A DNA stretch of 24,343 nt, taken from UMGS1696 sp964623635. GTDB lineage: Bacteria > Bacillota > Clostridia > Oscillospirales > CAG-272. The DNA is taken from the NCBI GenBank assembly GCA_964623635.1, contig CAZUUA010000029.1, forward strand, positions 1 to 24,343, in the 5' to 3' direction. The first letter of the stretch is position 1, and every line of letters begins with the position of its first letter. Both the position numbers and the translations under genes were made by a program. The notes beneath the pieces are model-generated. The model searched no databases, was not told where the DNA came from, and saw nothing but the letters and a program-made list of their open reading frames with translations. This document shows positions 1 to 7,988 of this stretch, one piece after another.

Positions 1-392
1 CGGTGGACTATCCGCTGCTGTTCACCTTTGTGTGCTTCTTTATTTTCTCCGGCAATATGGCACGGATCCCGGCGGTGGAGACCTTTATGGCATCGCTGCT
101 GGAAAAGTCGGTGCTGGTGGTGTCCACGCTGTCCTGCCAATGCATCAGCAATGTGCCCTCTGCCATCCTGCTATCCCGGTTCACGGACAACTGGCGTGAG
201 CTGCTGTTGGGTGTGAACATCGGTGGCGCCGGTACCATCATTGCGTCCCTAGCCAGCCTGATCACCTTCCGGGAATACCTTTCCCACAATCCGGGCAAGA
301 CCGGCTACTACCTGACCCGGTTCTCGCTGGTCAATTTCACCTTCTTAGGGATCCTGCTGGGCTTCTGTCTCCTGCTCGTCCATATATGGTAA
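1..392 (+). CDS. SLC13/ArsB-NhaD-type anion permease, C-terminal fragment
   Basis: The reading frame runs in from the left edge (frame beginning at base 3) and stops at TAA 390-392, so only about 130 C-terminal residues are present. The apparent GTG at base 3 is probably an internal valine. Three hydrophobic stretches are visible: near residues 5-20, 63-86 and 107-128. The motif SNVPSAILLSRF resembles the conserved SNVPxAxLL segment in the second half of the ion-transporter superfamily (ArsB/NhaD/CitM, SLC13), followed by an NIGGAGTIIASLASLI helix. The protein should be an inner-membrane secondary transporter of an anion or dicarboxylate. The substrate cannot be decided from the fragment. The family assignment is fairly secure; an ArsB-like or YbiR-like subfamily is only a guess. 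Confidence 0.72.
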   Translation, partial: VDYPLLFTFVCFFIFSGNMARIPAVETFMASLLEKSVLVVSTLSCQCISNVPSAILLSRFTDNWRELLLGVNIGGAGTIIASLASLITFREYLSHNPGKTGYYLTRFSLVNFTFLGILLGFCLLLVHIW

Positions 393-462
393 AAAGGGTC
401 CCTTGGCAACGACCCGTGGTGCCTATACATTGCGCCTATAAAATTGTATCATTTTTTTCACG

Positions 463-488
463 AAACCCCCTGTAAAAACGGAGGGTTT
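463..488. other. Small hairpin between convergent genes
   Basis: AAACCCCC at 463-470 pairs with GAGGGTTT at 481-488 (8 bp including one G-T pair) around a 10-nt loop. It lies between the 3' ends of the permease and the minus-strand regulator gene. Neither side carries a proper T tract (a T run at 452-458 precedes it on the plus strand), so it is at best a weak terminator. Confidence 0.3.
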
Positions 489-493
489 TGTGG

Positions 494-499
494 TATAAT
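494..499 (+). promoter_or_regulatory. Extended -10 element pointing into the regulator gene (possible antisense promoter)
   Basis: TATAAT at 494-499 is preceded by TGTGG, giving a full TGnTATAAT extended -10. The expected -35 position (471-476) is poor (TGTAAA). A transcript from here would begin near 506 and run antisense to the gene at 513-1124. No plus-strand gene follows for about 790 bases. A chance match is possible. Confidence 0.35.
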
Positions 500-512
500 A
501 AGAGTGTATGGT

Positions 513-1124
513 CTATAGACTGGTGAGATGGAGGGTATAGCCCTTGCCTCGGATACTGCCGATCGCACCTTCACCAAGCAGCGGCGCGAGCTTCCGGCGC
601 AGATGGGTGATATTGACCTCGCAGACATTTCCCGTGACCCCTTCCGGCCAGACCAGCTTTTGCAGCACCGTTTTGGGTACAGGCTGTCCCTCGTTTTCGT
701 AGAGGATCCCAAAGAGCTTATATTCCTTTTCGGTCAGGCAAACACTCTGGCTCCCACAGCGCACCGATCTGTCCTCAGACCGTAGGCGCAGTGGCAGTCG
801 TCTGTGATGGTCGGTGGTCTCCAGCCGTGCGATGACCTCTGCCAATTGAGGCAAGGATATGGGCCAAGGCAGTGGTGCATACGGAAGACCGGCACTGCGC
901 AGCTTTCGGTGGTGTGCCGATTCCAGCCAGCCTTTGTTGCGGTAAAATATGAGGACCATGGTGATGTCCTCTTGGCTCATGCCAAAGGTATCCCAATGTG
1001 CATCGTCGCACACTGCCAGTGTCCCATCCTGCGACAGCATGGTCAGCCGGCTTTCCCACAAAGGCAGTGCGGCACCCAGCAGTGCATCGGCATACGGATC
1101 GCCGGTCTTGATGAAGATCTGCAT
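513..1124 (-). CDS. Orphan winged-helix (OmpR/PhoB-type) transcriptional regulator
   Basis: This 203-residue protein has a clear OmpR/PhoB-type DNA-binding domain over about residues 110-203. Its marks are LTEKEYKLFGILYENEGQPVP, a recognition-helix region VCEVNITHLRRKL, and the wing IGSIRGKGYTLH typical of Trans_reg_C. The first ~105 residues sit where a receiver domain would be but are short. I see no phospho-acceptor arrangement (no acidic pocket, Asp or Lys in the usual order), so activity is probably not controlled by classical phosphorylation. No histidine kinase gene adjoins it. The ATG is fixed by a perfect AGGAGG at 1130-1135, 5 nt away, and by a strong promoter just upstream. Target genes are unknown; autoregulation or control of the flanking permease or SLOG gene is possible. 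Confidence 0.8.
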   Translation of the reverse strand: MQIFIKTGDPYADALLGAALPLWESRLTMLSQDGTLAVCDDAHWDTFGMSQEDITMVLIFYRNKGWLESAHHRKLRSAGLPYAPLPWPISLPQLAEVIARLETTDHHRRLPLRLRSEDRSVRCGSQSVCLTEKEYKLFGILYENEGQPVPKTVLQKLVWPEGVTGNVCEVNITHLRRKLAPLLGEGAIGSIRGKGYTLHLTSL

Positions 1125-1156
1125 GATAGCCTCCTATGCGGCAGATAGTATGATTG

Positions 1157-1185
1157 AGTATAGCACATCTCCGGAAAATTGTCAA
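1157..1185 (-). promoter_or_regulatory. Sigma-A promoter of the winged-helix regulator
   Basis: On the minus strand, TTGACA (1180-1185) is followed after exactly 17 nt by TATACT (1157-1162), with TG of an extended -10 just before it. The start point should fall near 1150, giving a leader of about 25 nt that contains the AGGAGG site. Confidence 0.82.
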
Positions 1186-1288
1186 GTGCCCTGCCAAACG
1201 TTGTTTTGGTTTCTAACTTCTACTTATTCCAAGCATCGGTCTCCACACAACACAGGCGTAAAAATACGTCAGGAAGGAGCGTATCCCC

Positions 1289-1828
1289 ATGCAGCTGCCA
1301 CAAGATATGCGTATGGAAAACACCTGCTTTTTTACCGGGCATCGGCTTCTTTCAGAGGCGCAGAAACGACAGATCTACCCGGCTTTGGTGCAGTGCATTC
1401 TACAGATGGCCGACGACGGCATCCGGTATTTCTGCAACGGCGGTGCTATCGGCTTCGATCTGTTTTCTGCCCAGGCCGTGGCACTCCTGCAGCGTTCCCG
1501 GCCGGACGATATCCACCTGATCATGACGCTGCCCTGCCGGAACCAGACAGACAAATGGTTGAACCATGGTGCTGTCGGTGCGGAAAACATACGGCTGTAC
1601 CATACTGTGAAGTCCCAGGCAACGGCGGTGGTCTATATCCGGGACTTTTACGAGCCCGGCTGTATGCAGAAACGAAACCAATTTATGGTGGACCACGCCT
1701 GTCGCTGCATCGCCTATTGGAACGGCGTGACCAGCGGTGGCACAGCCCAGACCGTCCGCATGGCAAAAAGAGCCGGACTGCCCATCTGGAATCTGTTTCC
1801 GGACAGGCAGCTTTCCCTGGAGTCGTGA
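1289..1828 (+). CDS. YpsA-like SLOG-family (DUF1273) protein
   Basis: This 179-residue protein opens with the FTGHR signature (residues 15-19) of the DUF1273/YpsA branch of the SLOG superfamily. A Rossmann-like glycine segment FCNGGAIGFDLFSAQ follows around residues 48-62, and SGGTAQTVRMAKRAGLPIWNL near the C-terminus. SLOG domains bind nucleotides or nucleotide-derived ligands. YpsA of Bacillus has been linked to cell-division control, but that role is not established for this branch. Length matches the family (about 180). AGGAAGGAG at 1271-1279 lies about 9 nt before the ATG. It is followed by gpmI after 63 nt with no visible terminator, so read-through is possible; a functional tie to glycolysis is not implied. 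Confidence 0.78.
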   Translation: MQLPQDMRMENTCFFTGHRLLSEAQKRQIYPALVQCILQMADDGIRYFCNGGAIGFDLFSAQAVALLQRSRPDDIHLIMTLPCRNQTDKWLNHGAVGAENIRLYHTVKSQATAVVYIRDFYEPGCMQKRNQFMVDHACRCIAYWNGVTSGGTAQTVRMAKRAGLPIWNLFPDRQLSLES

Positions 1829-1891
1829 ACCATGCTCGATTTCCTGTTATCAAAAAAATAAAAATATATCATATCCAAGGAGAAAATTCGT

Positions 1892-3544
1892 ATGAAAACA
1901 TTAGTGAAGAATGCCGGGTTTGCCGGTGTGCGTCCGGTGCTGACCATCGTCATGGATGGTGTAGGTCTGGCACCCTCCATCGCCAGCAACGCCGTTGCCC
2001 AGGCCAGAACGCCCAACCTGGATCGCCTGATGGCCAATTATCCCATGCTCAAGCTCCGTGCCCACGGTACCGCTGTTGGTCTGCCTTCTGACGACGACAT
2101 GGGCAACTCCGAAGTGGGTCACAATGCGCTGGGCTCCGGACAGGTATTCGCACAGGGTGCCAAGCTGGTCTCCAACTCCATCGAAAGCGGCAAGATGTTC
2201 GTTTCGGACACCTGGCAGACTCTGGTAAACGGCGTCAAGAATAACGGCTCCACCCTGCACTTCTTGGGCCTGTTCTCCGATGGCAATGTACACTCCCACA
2301 TCGATCACCTGAAGGCTATGCTGACCGAAGCCAAGAAGGAAGGCGTACAGAAGATCCGCATCCACATCCTGCTGGACGGCCGTGACGTTGGAGAGACCTC
2401 TGCACTGGAATACATCGATCCCTTTGAAGATTTTCTGACCTCTCTCCGGGACGACAGCTGTGACATCAAGATCGCATCCGGCGGTGGCAGAATGCAGATC
2501 ACCATGGACCGCTACGAAGCCAACTGGGCAATGGTCGAGGCCGGCTGGAAGACCCACGTACTGGGTGACGGCAGACAGTTTGCCTCTGCCCACGAAGCCG
2601 TTGTGACCTATCGTGCCGAGACCGGTGCTATCGACCAGGATCTGGCACCCTTCGTGATCGCAGAAAACGGACAGCCCGTTGGTACCATCGAGGACGGCGA
2701 CTCCGTGATCTTCTACAACTTCCGTGGCGACCGTTCCATTGAAATTTCCAAGGCCTTCGAAGGCGGCGCAGACTTTGACAAGTTCGACCGGGTGAGAGTG
2801 CCGAACGTACTGTACGCCGGTATGCTGGAATACGACGGCGACCTGCACATTCCCAGCCGGTATCTGGTTTCTCCGCCGGAGATCACCAACACCATGGGCG
2901 AATATCTGGCAGGCACCGGCATCAACCAGTTCGCCATTTCCGAGACCCAGAAGTACGGCCACGTGACCTATTTCTGGAACGGCAACCGCAGCGGCAAGTT
3001 CTCCGACGAGCTGGAGACCTATGTAGAAGTTCCCTCCGATATCGTTCCCTTCGAACAGAGACCCTGGATGAAGTGCGCCGAGATCACCGATAAGCTCATC
3101 GAAGCACTGGAATCCGGCAAGTACGACTGCCTCCGGGTGAACTTCCCCAACGGCGACATGGTCGGCCACACCGGCAGCCTGGAAGCTACCATCTGCTCCA
3201 TGGAAGCCCTGGACCTGCAGCTGGGTCGGATCTTAGCTGTGGTAGACAAGGTAGGCGCTGTGGCACTGATCACCGCTGACCATGGCAACGCAGACGAAAT
3301 GGCTGAGATCGACAAAAAGTCCGGCGAGCCCAAGAAGAACAAGGACGGCTCCTTCAAGGCCAAGACCAGCCACACCCTGAACCGTGTTCCCTGCATCCTC
3401 TACGACAACGTAGCCAAGGACGCCTACACCGTCAAGGAAGACGACGGTCACTTTGGTCTGTCCTCCGTGGCCGGTACGGTCGTGAACCTGCTGGGCTACG
3501 ACAAGCCGGAAATGTGGGACGACAGCATGATCGAGCTGAAATAA
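1892..3544 (+). CDS. gpmI: 2,3-bisphosphoglycerate-independent phosphoglycerate mutase
   Basis: This is a cytoplasmic, Mn-dependent glycolytic enzyme interconverting 3- and 2-phosphoglycerate. It shows the alkaline-phosphatase-fold metal motif VMDGVG (Asp22) and the phosphoserine loop DDDMGNSEVGHNALGSG with catalytic Ser73. The substrate-binding run IRIHILLDGRDV and GGRMQITMDRYEANW follow, and the second metal half has NFPNGDMVGHTGSLEAT and ITADHGNADEM. The 550 residues are about 35-40 more than the usual ~510. Part of the excess is the short N-terminal lead and a lysine-rich insertion (KKSGEPKKNKDGSFKAK) just before the SHTLNRVPC segment. AAGGAG at 1878-1883 supports the ATG at 1892. The identification is very secure. 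Confidence 0.97.
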   Translation: MKTLVKNAGFAGVRPVLTIVMDGVGLAPSIASNAVAQARTPNLDRLMANYPMLKLRAHGTAVGLPSDDDMGNSEVGHNALGSGQVFAQGAKLVSNSIESGKMFVSDTWQTLVNGVKNNGSTLHFLGLFSDGNVHSHIDHLKAMLTEAKKEGVQKIRIHILLDGRDVGETSALEYIDPFEDFLTSLRDDSCDIKIASGGGRMQITMDRYEANWAMVEAGWKTHVLGDGRQFASAHEAVVTYRAETGAIDQDLAPFVIAENGQPVGTIEDGDSVIFYNFRGDRSIEISKAFEGGADFDKFDRVRVPNVLYAGMLEYDGDLHIPSRYLVSPPEITNTMGEYLAGTGINQFAISETQKYGHVTYFWNGNRSGKFSDELETYVEVPSDIVPFEQRPWMKCAEITDKLIEALESGKYDCLRVNFPNGDMVGHTGSLEATICSMEALDLQLGRILAVVDKVGAVALITADHGNADEMAEIDKKSGEPKKNKDGSFKAKTSHTLNRVPCILYDNVAKDAYTVKEDDGHFGLSSVAGTVVNLLGYDKPEMWDDSMIELK

Positions 3545-3557
3545 TATTTGGTTTTTT

Positions 3558-3602
3558 GGGAAAAGGATATGGCTATGCTCCATTGGCGCCTTTCCTTTTC
3601 CC
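3558..3602. other. Hairpin after gpmI (terminator-like, no T tract)
   Basis: GGGAAAAGGA (3558-3567) is perfectly complementary to TCCTTTTCCC (3593-3602), with an extra GGC/GCC pairing inside. It begins 14 nt after the gpmI stop, as a terminator would. It is preceded by a T run (3552-3557) but not followed by one on either strand. It may act as an mRNA 3'-end stabiliser, or be part of a small repeat. Confidence 0.4.
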
Positions 3603-3636
3603 GGACGCCATGCGATCTACACGTACATTTTTCCCA

Positions 3637-3706
3637 GTGAAAGTCGGCTTTACCTGTGTTTTTCCGAGATATAGGTGAAGTCGGTTTTCCTGCGTTTTGT
3701 GAGGTT
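3637..3706 (+). repeat. Imperfect tandem repeat of about 30 bp upstream of pgeF
   Basis: Two units can be aligned: one from about 3638 (core AAGTCGGCTTTACCTGTG, then T-rich and CCGAG) and one from about 3676 (core AAGTCGGTTTTCCTGCG, then T-rich and GTGAG). They differ at several positions and by one-base indels. The second copy runs into the pgeF ribosome-binding region. Function unknown. Confidence 0.45.
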
Positions 3707-3708
3707 TT

Positions 3709-4545
3709 ATGTTTGTTCGAGACGGCATTCTTTTTCGCAGCACGATATTGGAGCTGCCCCACATTTGCCACGGCTTTTCCACCCGATACGGCGGCGTCAG
3801 TACCCATCCGTACACCTGCTCCATGAACCTTGCCATGGGACGTGAGGATGACGACGACACGGTTCGCCGCAACGGTGAGATCTTTGTGTCCGCTGTATCT
3901 GCCAAACGACTGACGGCCAAAGGCTGGGTCAGCGCCTCCCAGATCCATTCCACCAAGGTGCGTGTGGTGAACGAGATCAACACCGGAGAAGGCTTGTATC
4001 TGCCTGCCGGGGAAGACTGCGACGGTTTTGTCACCGAGGTGCCGGGTGTGCTGCCGGTAATCCGGATAGCGGACTGCACGCCGGTGCTGCTCTTTGGCAC
4101 AAAAGCCAATGGGTCGCCGGTGGTCGGTGCCGTTCACGCCGGTTGGCGTGGCAGTGCCGGTGGCATCGTACGGGAAGCGGTGGAAGTGATGGTGTCCCTT
4201 GGTACGAAACGAGAGAGCATCCGGGCTGCCATTGGTCCCCACATTGGCACCTGCTGCTACGAGGTGGGTGAGGATCTGCTGGCGTCGGTGATCCAGACGG
4301 CCGGAGAAGCCTTTGCCCATGCGTACTGTGTGCCCCGCTGCACCACCGACTCCGGCGTACAAAAGTATACGGCAGACCTGACCGGAATGAACCTGCACTG
4401 GCTGGCTGCATCCGGGGTCGGGGTCGATCGGGTGGACATAGCACCCCAGTGCACCATGTGTGATCCGATCACCTTTCACTCCCACAGAGCCACCGGCGGC
4501 AAGCGTGGTGCTATGGCGGCCATGATCGGGATCCTGCCTTTTTAA
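3709..4545 (+). CDS. pgeF: Peptidoglycan editing factor PgeF / YlmD-YfiH laccase-domain protein
   Basis: This 278-residue single-domain protein belongs to the Cu-oxidase_4 (YfiH/YlmD) family. Members have been described as polyphenol oxidases, as purine-nucleoside phosphorylase/adenosine deaminase enzymes, and as factors that keep L-serine out of peptidoglycan stems. Visible family marks are HGFSTRYGGVS near the N-terminus and the metal-site residues His80 (SQIHS), Cys123 (ADCTP) and His143 (VHAGWRG). GPHIGTCCYEVGEDL and the C-terminal CTMCDPITFHSHRATGGKRGAM block complete the family. All expected ligand residues are present. The ATG follows a modest GAGG with only 4 nt spacing, so translation initiation is probably weak. 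It appears to be monocistronic: 217 nt and a new promoter separate it from the ABC operon. Confidence 0.9.
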   Translation: MFVRDGILFRSTILELPHICHGFSTRYGGVSTHPYTCSMNLAMGREDDDDTVRRNGEIFVSAVSAKRLTAKGWVSASQIHSTKVRVVNEINTGEGLYLPAGEDCDGFVTEVPGVLPVIRIADCTPVLLFGTKANGSPVVGAVHAGWRGSAGGIVREAVEVMVSLGTKRESIRAAIGPHIGTCCYEVGEDLLASVIQTAGEAFAHAYCVPRCTTDSGVQKYTADLTGMNLHWLAASGVGVDRVDIAPQCTMCDPITFHSHRATGGKRGAMAAMIGILPF

Positions 4546-4633
4546 CGCCGTGCTTTGTAAAAATCCGTTGAAAATGGCAGTTCACGAACAAATCCGCAAA
4601 TAATCACAGAAAAATCACAAAAAACAGGGGAAA

Positions 4634-4677
4634 TTGACACTTTTGTTCAAGATTTATTTATAAATCTGTGATATACT
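4634..4677 (+). promoter_or_regulatory. Promoter of the ABC/GldG operon with palindromic candidate operator
   Basis: An extended -10 (TGA then TATACT, 4669-4677) lies 86 nt before the ATPase start codon. A TTGACA at 4634-4639 is too far away (32 nt) to serve as its -35, though it could serve a weaker TTATAA at 4658. Between them sits a perfect 7-bp inverted repeat AGATTTA-TTTA-TAAATCT (4650-4667), in the position where a repressor or activator site would act. Confidence 0.55.
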
Positions 4678-4762
4678 ATCAGCAATGGTTTTTGTGCTGT
4701 TTTTCCAGTTTGGGAAACGGCACGCATAGGATCCATAGAGAGAAGGGAGAAGCCAATCCACT

Positions 4763-5710
4763 ATGATAGAAATCAACAATCTGGTGAAAAACTACGGCAC
4801 AAAGTTTGCCGTTGACGACATCAGCTTCAAGGTGGGCAAAGGGGAGATCGTCGGTTTCCTGGGTCCCAACGGCGCCGGGAAGTCCACCACCATGAACATC
4901 CTGACCGGGTATCTGTCCTCCACCTCCGGTGAAGCCAAGGTCGGCGGCATCGACATTCTGGAAAATCCGTACGAAGCGAAGAAGCTCATCGGGTTCCTGC
5001 CGGAGCAGCCGCCGGTCTATCCGGACATGACGGTAGACGAATACTTAAACTTTGTGTACGAGATCAAAAAGTGCAAGCTGAACCGGGACAAGCACTTAAC
5101 GGAGATCCGGATGGTCACAAAGATCGATGACGTACGGCACCGGCTGATCAAGAACCTGTCCAAGGGGTACAAGCAGCGTGTGGGCATTGCACAGGCACTG
5201 GTAGGCAATCCGCCGGTGATCATCTTTGACGAGCCCACGGTAGGTCTGGACCCGAAGCAGATCATCGAGATCCGGAACCTGATCCGAAACTTAGGGCAAA
5301 ACCATACGGTGATCCTGTCCACCCACATTTTGTCGGAGGTACAGGCCATCTGCGACCGGATCGTGATCATCAACGAAGGCAAGATCATTGCAGACGAAAA
5401 GACGGAAAACATCACCCGTGTAGTCGAAGAGAACCGGAAGTACAGCGTAAAGGTCTGCGGACCTCAGCGTGAAGTGCTGTCTGTGATTCAGGCGCTGCCC
5501 GGCGTTGTTTCCGCAGAAGCCACCGGGGAACGGGACGGCGACAGCTACACCTTCCACATCGAAGGCGAAAAAGGCACCGACCTGCGCAAGCCGCTCTTCT
5601 ACGCTATGAGCGAACGCAACTGGCCCATCATCGGTCTCGAAGCCGTCAGCATGAACCTGGAAGAGGTCTTCCTGAAGATCATGGACGCTGACTTGACACG
5701 GAGAAGATAA
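4763..5710 (+). CDS. ABC transporter ATP-binding protein, GldA-like
   Basis: This is a 315-residue nucleotide-binding subunit with all ABC motifs. Walker A is GPNGAGKST (residues 34-42), the Q-loop glutamine is near 82 in LPEQPPVYP, and the signature LSKGYKQR is at 132-139. Walker B is VIIFDEP (152-158) and the switch histidine is in STH (188). The C-terminal ~90 residues form the accessory domain common in ABC-2-type export ATPases. The best match is the GldA/YhaQ-like group that works with a GldF-type permease and a GldG-type auxiliary protein, exactly what follows. It should energise an export or envelope process at the inner face of the membrane; the substrate is unknown. An AGAGAGAAGGGAGAAG ribosome-site region precedes the ATG, and the permease follows after 30 nt. 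Confidence 0.92.
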   Translation: MIEINNLVKNYGTKFAVDDISFKVGKGEIVGFLGPNGAGKSTTMNILTGYLSSTSGEAKVGGIDILENPYEAKKLIGFLPEQPPVYPDMTVDEYLNFVYEIKKCKLNRDKHLTEIRMVTKIDDVRHRLIKNLSKGYKQRVGIAQALVGNPPVIIFDEPTVGLDPKQIIEIRNLIRNLGQNHTVILSTHILSEVQAICDRIVIINEGKIIADEKTENITRVVEENRKYSVKVCGPQREVLSVIQALPGVVSAEATGERDGDSYTFHIEGEKGTDLRKPLFYAMSERNWPIIGLEAVSMNLEEVFLKIMDADLTRRR

Positions 5711-5740
5711 TATTTCATTTCGTATCGGAGAACAAAAATT

Positions 5741-6445
5741 ATGTTTGCAATCTATAAGAAGGAAATGCGCACATATTTTACAACGCCGCTTGGATATGTG
5801 TTCATTGCCGTGTTTCTGGCGGTGTCCGGCTTTATCTTTGCCGTGAGCACCCTCCAGTCCCAGACCTCGGACATTTCCGGCTACTTCCAGCTCATGATCT
5901 TCGGGTACATCGTCATGATCCCGATCCTGACCATGCGCTCCTTTGCGGAAGAACGCCGTTCCCGTACAGAGCAGATCCTGATGACCTCGCCGGTCTCCAT
6001 CACCGGTATGATCATGGCAAAGTTCCTTGCTGCCTTTACCATGTTCTTCATGACCATCCTTGCTTCCTGCCTGTACTACATTCCCCTGACGAAGTACGGT
6101 GAACCCAATGTAGCCAAGGCTGCCGGGTGCTTCATTGCCATGCTGCTGATCGGGATGTGCTTCATCGCCGTGGGCATCTTTGTGTCCACCCTGACGGAAT
6201 CTGCTGTGACCGCTTCCATTGGTACCATGGGCATTCTGGTCGCTTTTGCCGGCGCTGCCATCTTCAACAACCTGATCGACACCTACGTGATCCGGTATGT
6301 GCTGAGCTGGCTCTCCATCTACAGCCGCTACGTCAACTTTACCTATGGTATCTTTGATATCGCCGCCACCCTATACTATCTCTCTATCACCGCCATCTTC
6401 CTGTTCTTAGCGGTCCGTGTGTACGAGAGAAGACGCTACGCATAA
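5741..6445 (+). CDS. ABC-2 type permease, GldF-like
   Basis: This 234-residue integral membrane protein has about six hydrophobic segments: near residues 16-36, 48-66, 94-113, 126-147, 155-178 and 208-228. Between the second and third lies the cytoplasmic coupling segment MRSFAEERRSRTEQILMTSPVS, a hallmark of ABC-2 (GldF/NosY/CcmB-like) permeases. The opening MFAIYKKEMRTYFTTPLGYVF is also typical of GldF-type subunits (KEL/KEM...F.SPxGY). It should form the membrane channel for the ATPase encoded just upstream. Its stop is followed after 19 nt by the GldG-like start, so the genes are very probably co-transcribed and translationally close. The function beyond transport is unknown. Confidence 0.9.
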   Translation: MFAIYKKEMRTYFTTPLGYVFIAVFLAVSGFIFAVSTLQSQTSDISGYFQLMIFGYIVMIPILTMRSFAEERRSRTEQILMTSPVSITGMIMAKFLAAFTMFFMTILASCLYYIPLTKYGEPNVAKAAGCFIAMLLIGMCFIAVGIFVSTLTESAVTASIGTMGILVAFAGAAIFNNLIDTYVIRYVLSWLSIYSRYVNFTYGIFDIAATLYYLSITAIFLFLAVRVYERRRYA

Positions 6446-6464
6446 GGAAAAGGAGGGAACCAAC

Positions 6465-7958
6465 GTGAGAAACAGCTTTACCCAGAGCCGCAAGTTCAAA
6501 TACGGCTCCATGGCCACCGCCTTTACCATCGGCTTCATCGCCATCGTAGTGATCTTCAATATCATCTTCACTGCCCTGGCATCCCGGTACAACTGGTACA
6601 TCGATATGACAAGCGAGCAGGTATTCACCCTGTCCGACGAAGCCAAGGAGATCATGTCCGACATCACCAATGAGGTCAAGATCATTTTCGCCTCCGAACC
6701 GGACGTGCTGATGACCGGCTCCGACTCTGCCTATATGCGGTACGTATACACCACTGCCAAGCAGCTGGAGGAAAGCTTCGCCAACATCACGGTAGAATGC
6801 GTGAACGTATTGAAGCATCCCTCGTACTTCCGGGAGTACTACAACACCACCAACACGGACATCGACTCCGACTCTGTTGTGGTGGTCAGCGGCAGCGAGA
6901 TCCGGATCTTTGCCGCCGAAGCCTTCTTCACCTTTGACGAAAACTATGAAAACGTCTGGGCCTACAACGGGGAATACAAGCTCATCTCCGGTATCATGCA
7001 GGTGACCCAGACCGACACGCCCATCGTGGCCTTCACCACCGAGCACGGCGAATCCCTGAGCGACAACGGCGCCGGCAACCTGGCAACGCTGTTTGCGGAC
7101 AACGGCTTTGAAGTGCAGAGCGTGAACCTTGCCAACGAGACCCTGGACGACGACTGCAGAATCCTGGTGATCTACAATCCCCGCTACGACTTTATCGGCA
7201 GCGAGGCAGATGCAGACCAGTTCAACGAGATCCAGAAGATCGACGACTTCTTAGACGACTATGGCTGTCTCCTGGTCTTTGCGGAGCCTGCCTACGTGGA
7301 CAACCTGACCAACCTGAACGAATTCTTAGAGGAATGGGGCATCTCCTATGTAGGCGACACCTACATCCGGGACAAGGACCATGCCATGACCGTGGACGGC
7401 TACGGCATTGTGACCGAATACCAGTCTGACACCCTGGGCGCTTCCATTTACTCCGAGCTGTCCAAGCTGTCTACGCCGCCCAAGGCCATGATCTACAAGT
7501 CCATGCCCATCGACATCCTGTGGGAATCCGGCGGCGACCTGTCCGGTTCCAGAGATGTTTCTGCGGTACTGAAGTCCCACGACACCTCTGAGCTGGTGGT
7601 GGACGGGGCAGTGACCGAGGTCGGTTCCTACAACGTTATGACCATCTCTCGTGAGACCCGTATCGTGGACAACGAGTATTACTACTCCTACGTGATCGCC
7701 TCCGGTTCTCCGACCTTCTCCGACGGCGCCTATGTGGTCTCCAACGCCTACGCCAACAAGGACGTGCTCAGTGCGGCCATGAAGGCTGTGGGTCGGGAAA
7801 GAGTGCTGGCTGTGCTGGACTTCAAGCCCTTTGACGACGATGACATCACCATCACTACAGACGAAGCCAACCACTGGACGGCGGCTATGACGCTGGTGAT
7901 CCCGGTGATCGTGGCGGCCTGCGGTATCTATGTCGTGACTCGTAGAAAACACGCATAA
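6465..7958 (+). CDS. GldG-family ABC auxiliary protein (ABC_transp_aux)
   Basis: I place the start at GTG 6465, giving 497 residues. AGGAGGG at 6451-6457 sits 7 nt upstream, whereas the frame's earlier GTG at 6417 lies inside the permease gene and has no ribosome site. An N-terminal membrane anchor spans about residues 17-38, and a second helix lies at about 470-490 followed by the positively charged end TRRKHA. The large segment between is extracytoplasmic and matches the GldG/IFT52-like ABC_transp_aux fold. It begins YNWYIDMTSEQVFTLSDEAKEIMSDITNEVKIIFA, typical of these proteins, and includes VAFTTEHGES, IYNPRYDF and a predicted Rossmann-like core. GldG proteins partner with GldA/GldF; the exact biochemical role is unknown. 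Confidence 0.86.
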   Translation: MRNSFTQSRKFKYGSMATAFTIGFIAIVVIFNIIFTALASRYNWYIDMTSEQVFTLSDEAKEIMSDITNEVKIIFASEPDVLMTGSDSAYMRYVYTTAKQLEESFANITVECVNVLKHPSYFREYYNTTNTDIDSDSVVVVSGSEIRIFAAEAFFTFDENYENVWAYNGEYKLISGIMQVTQTDTPIVAFTTEHGESLSDNGAGNLATLFADNGFEVQSVNLANETLDDDCRILVIYNPRYDFIGSEADADQFNEIQKIDDFLDDYGCLLVFAEPAYVDNLTNLNEFLEEWGISYVGDTYIRDKDHAMTVDGYGIVTEYQSDTLGASIYSELSKLSTPPKAMIYKSMPIDILWESGGDLSGSRDVSAVLKSHDTSELVVDGAVTEVGSYNVMTISRETRIVDNEYYYSYVIASGSPTFSDGAYVVSNAYANKDVLSAAMKAVGRERVLAVLDFKPFDDDDITITTDEANHWTAAMTLVIPVIVAACGIYVVTRRKHA

Positions 7959-7988
7959 GGCACAGGAGCAACAGGAGAAAAAAGAACC

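Noticed and set aside
949..2091. Plus-strand open frame of 380 codons across the regulator, the SLOG gene and gpmI start
   Set aside because: It overlaps three well-supported genes in other frames and has arginine/proline/cysteine-rich low-complexity content.
1901..3169. Minus-strand open frame of 422 codons opposite gpmI
   Set aside because: Antisense shadow of gpmI; no motif and no start signals.
4634..4639. TTGACA as the -35 partner of TATACT at 4672
   Set aside because: The spacing is 32 nt, far from 17; the extended -10 must act with a poor -35 or with an activator.
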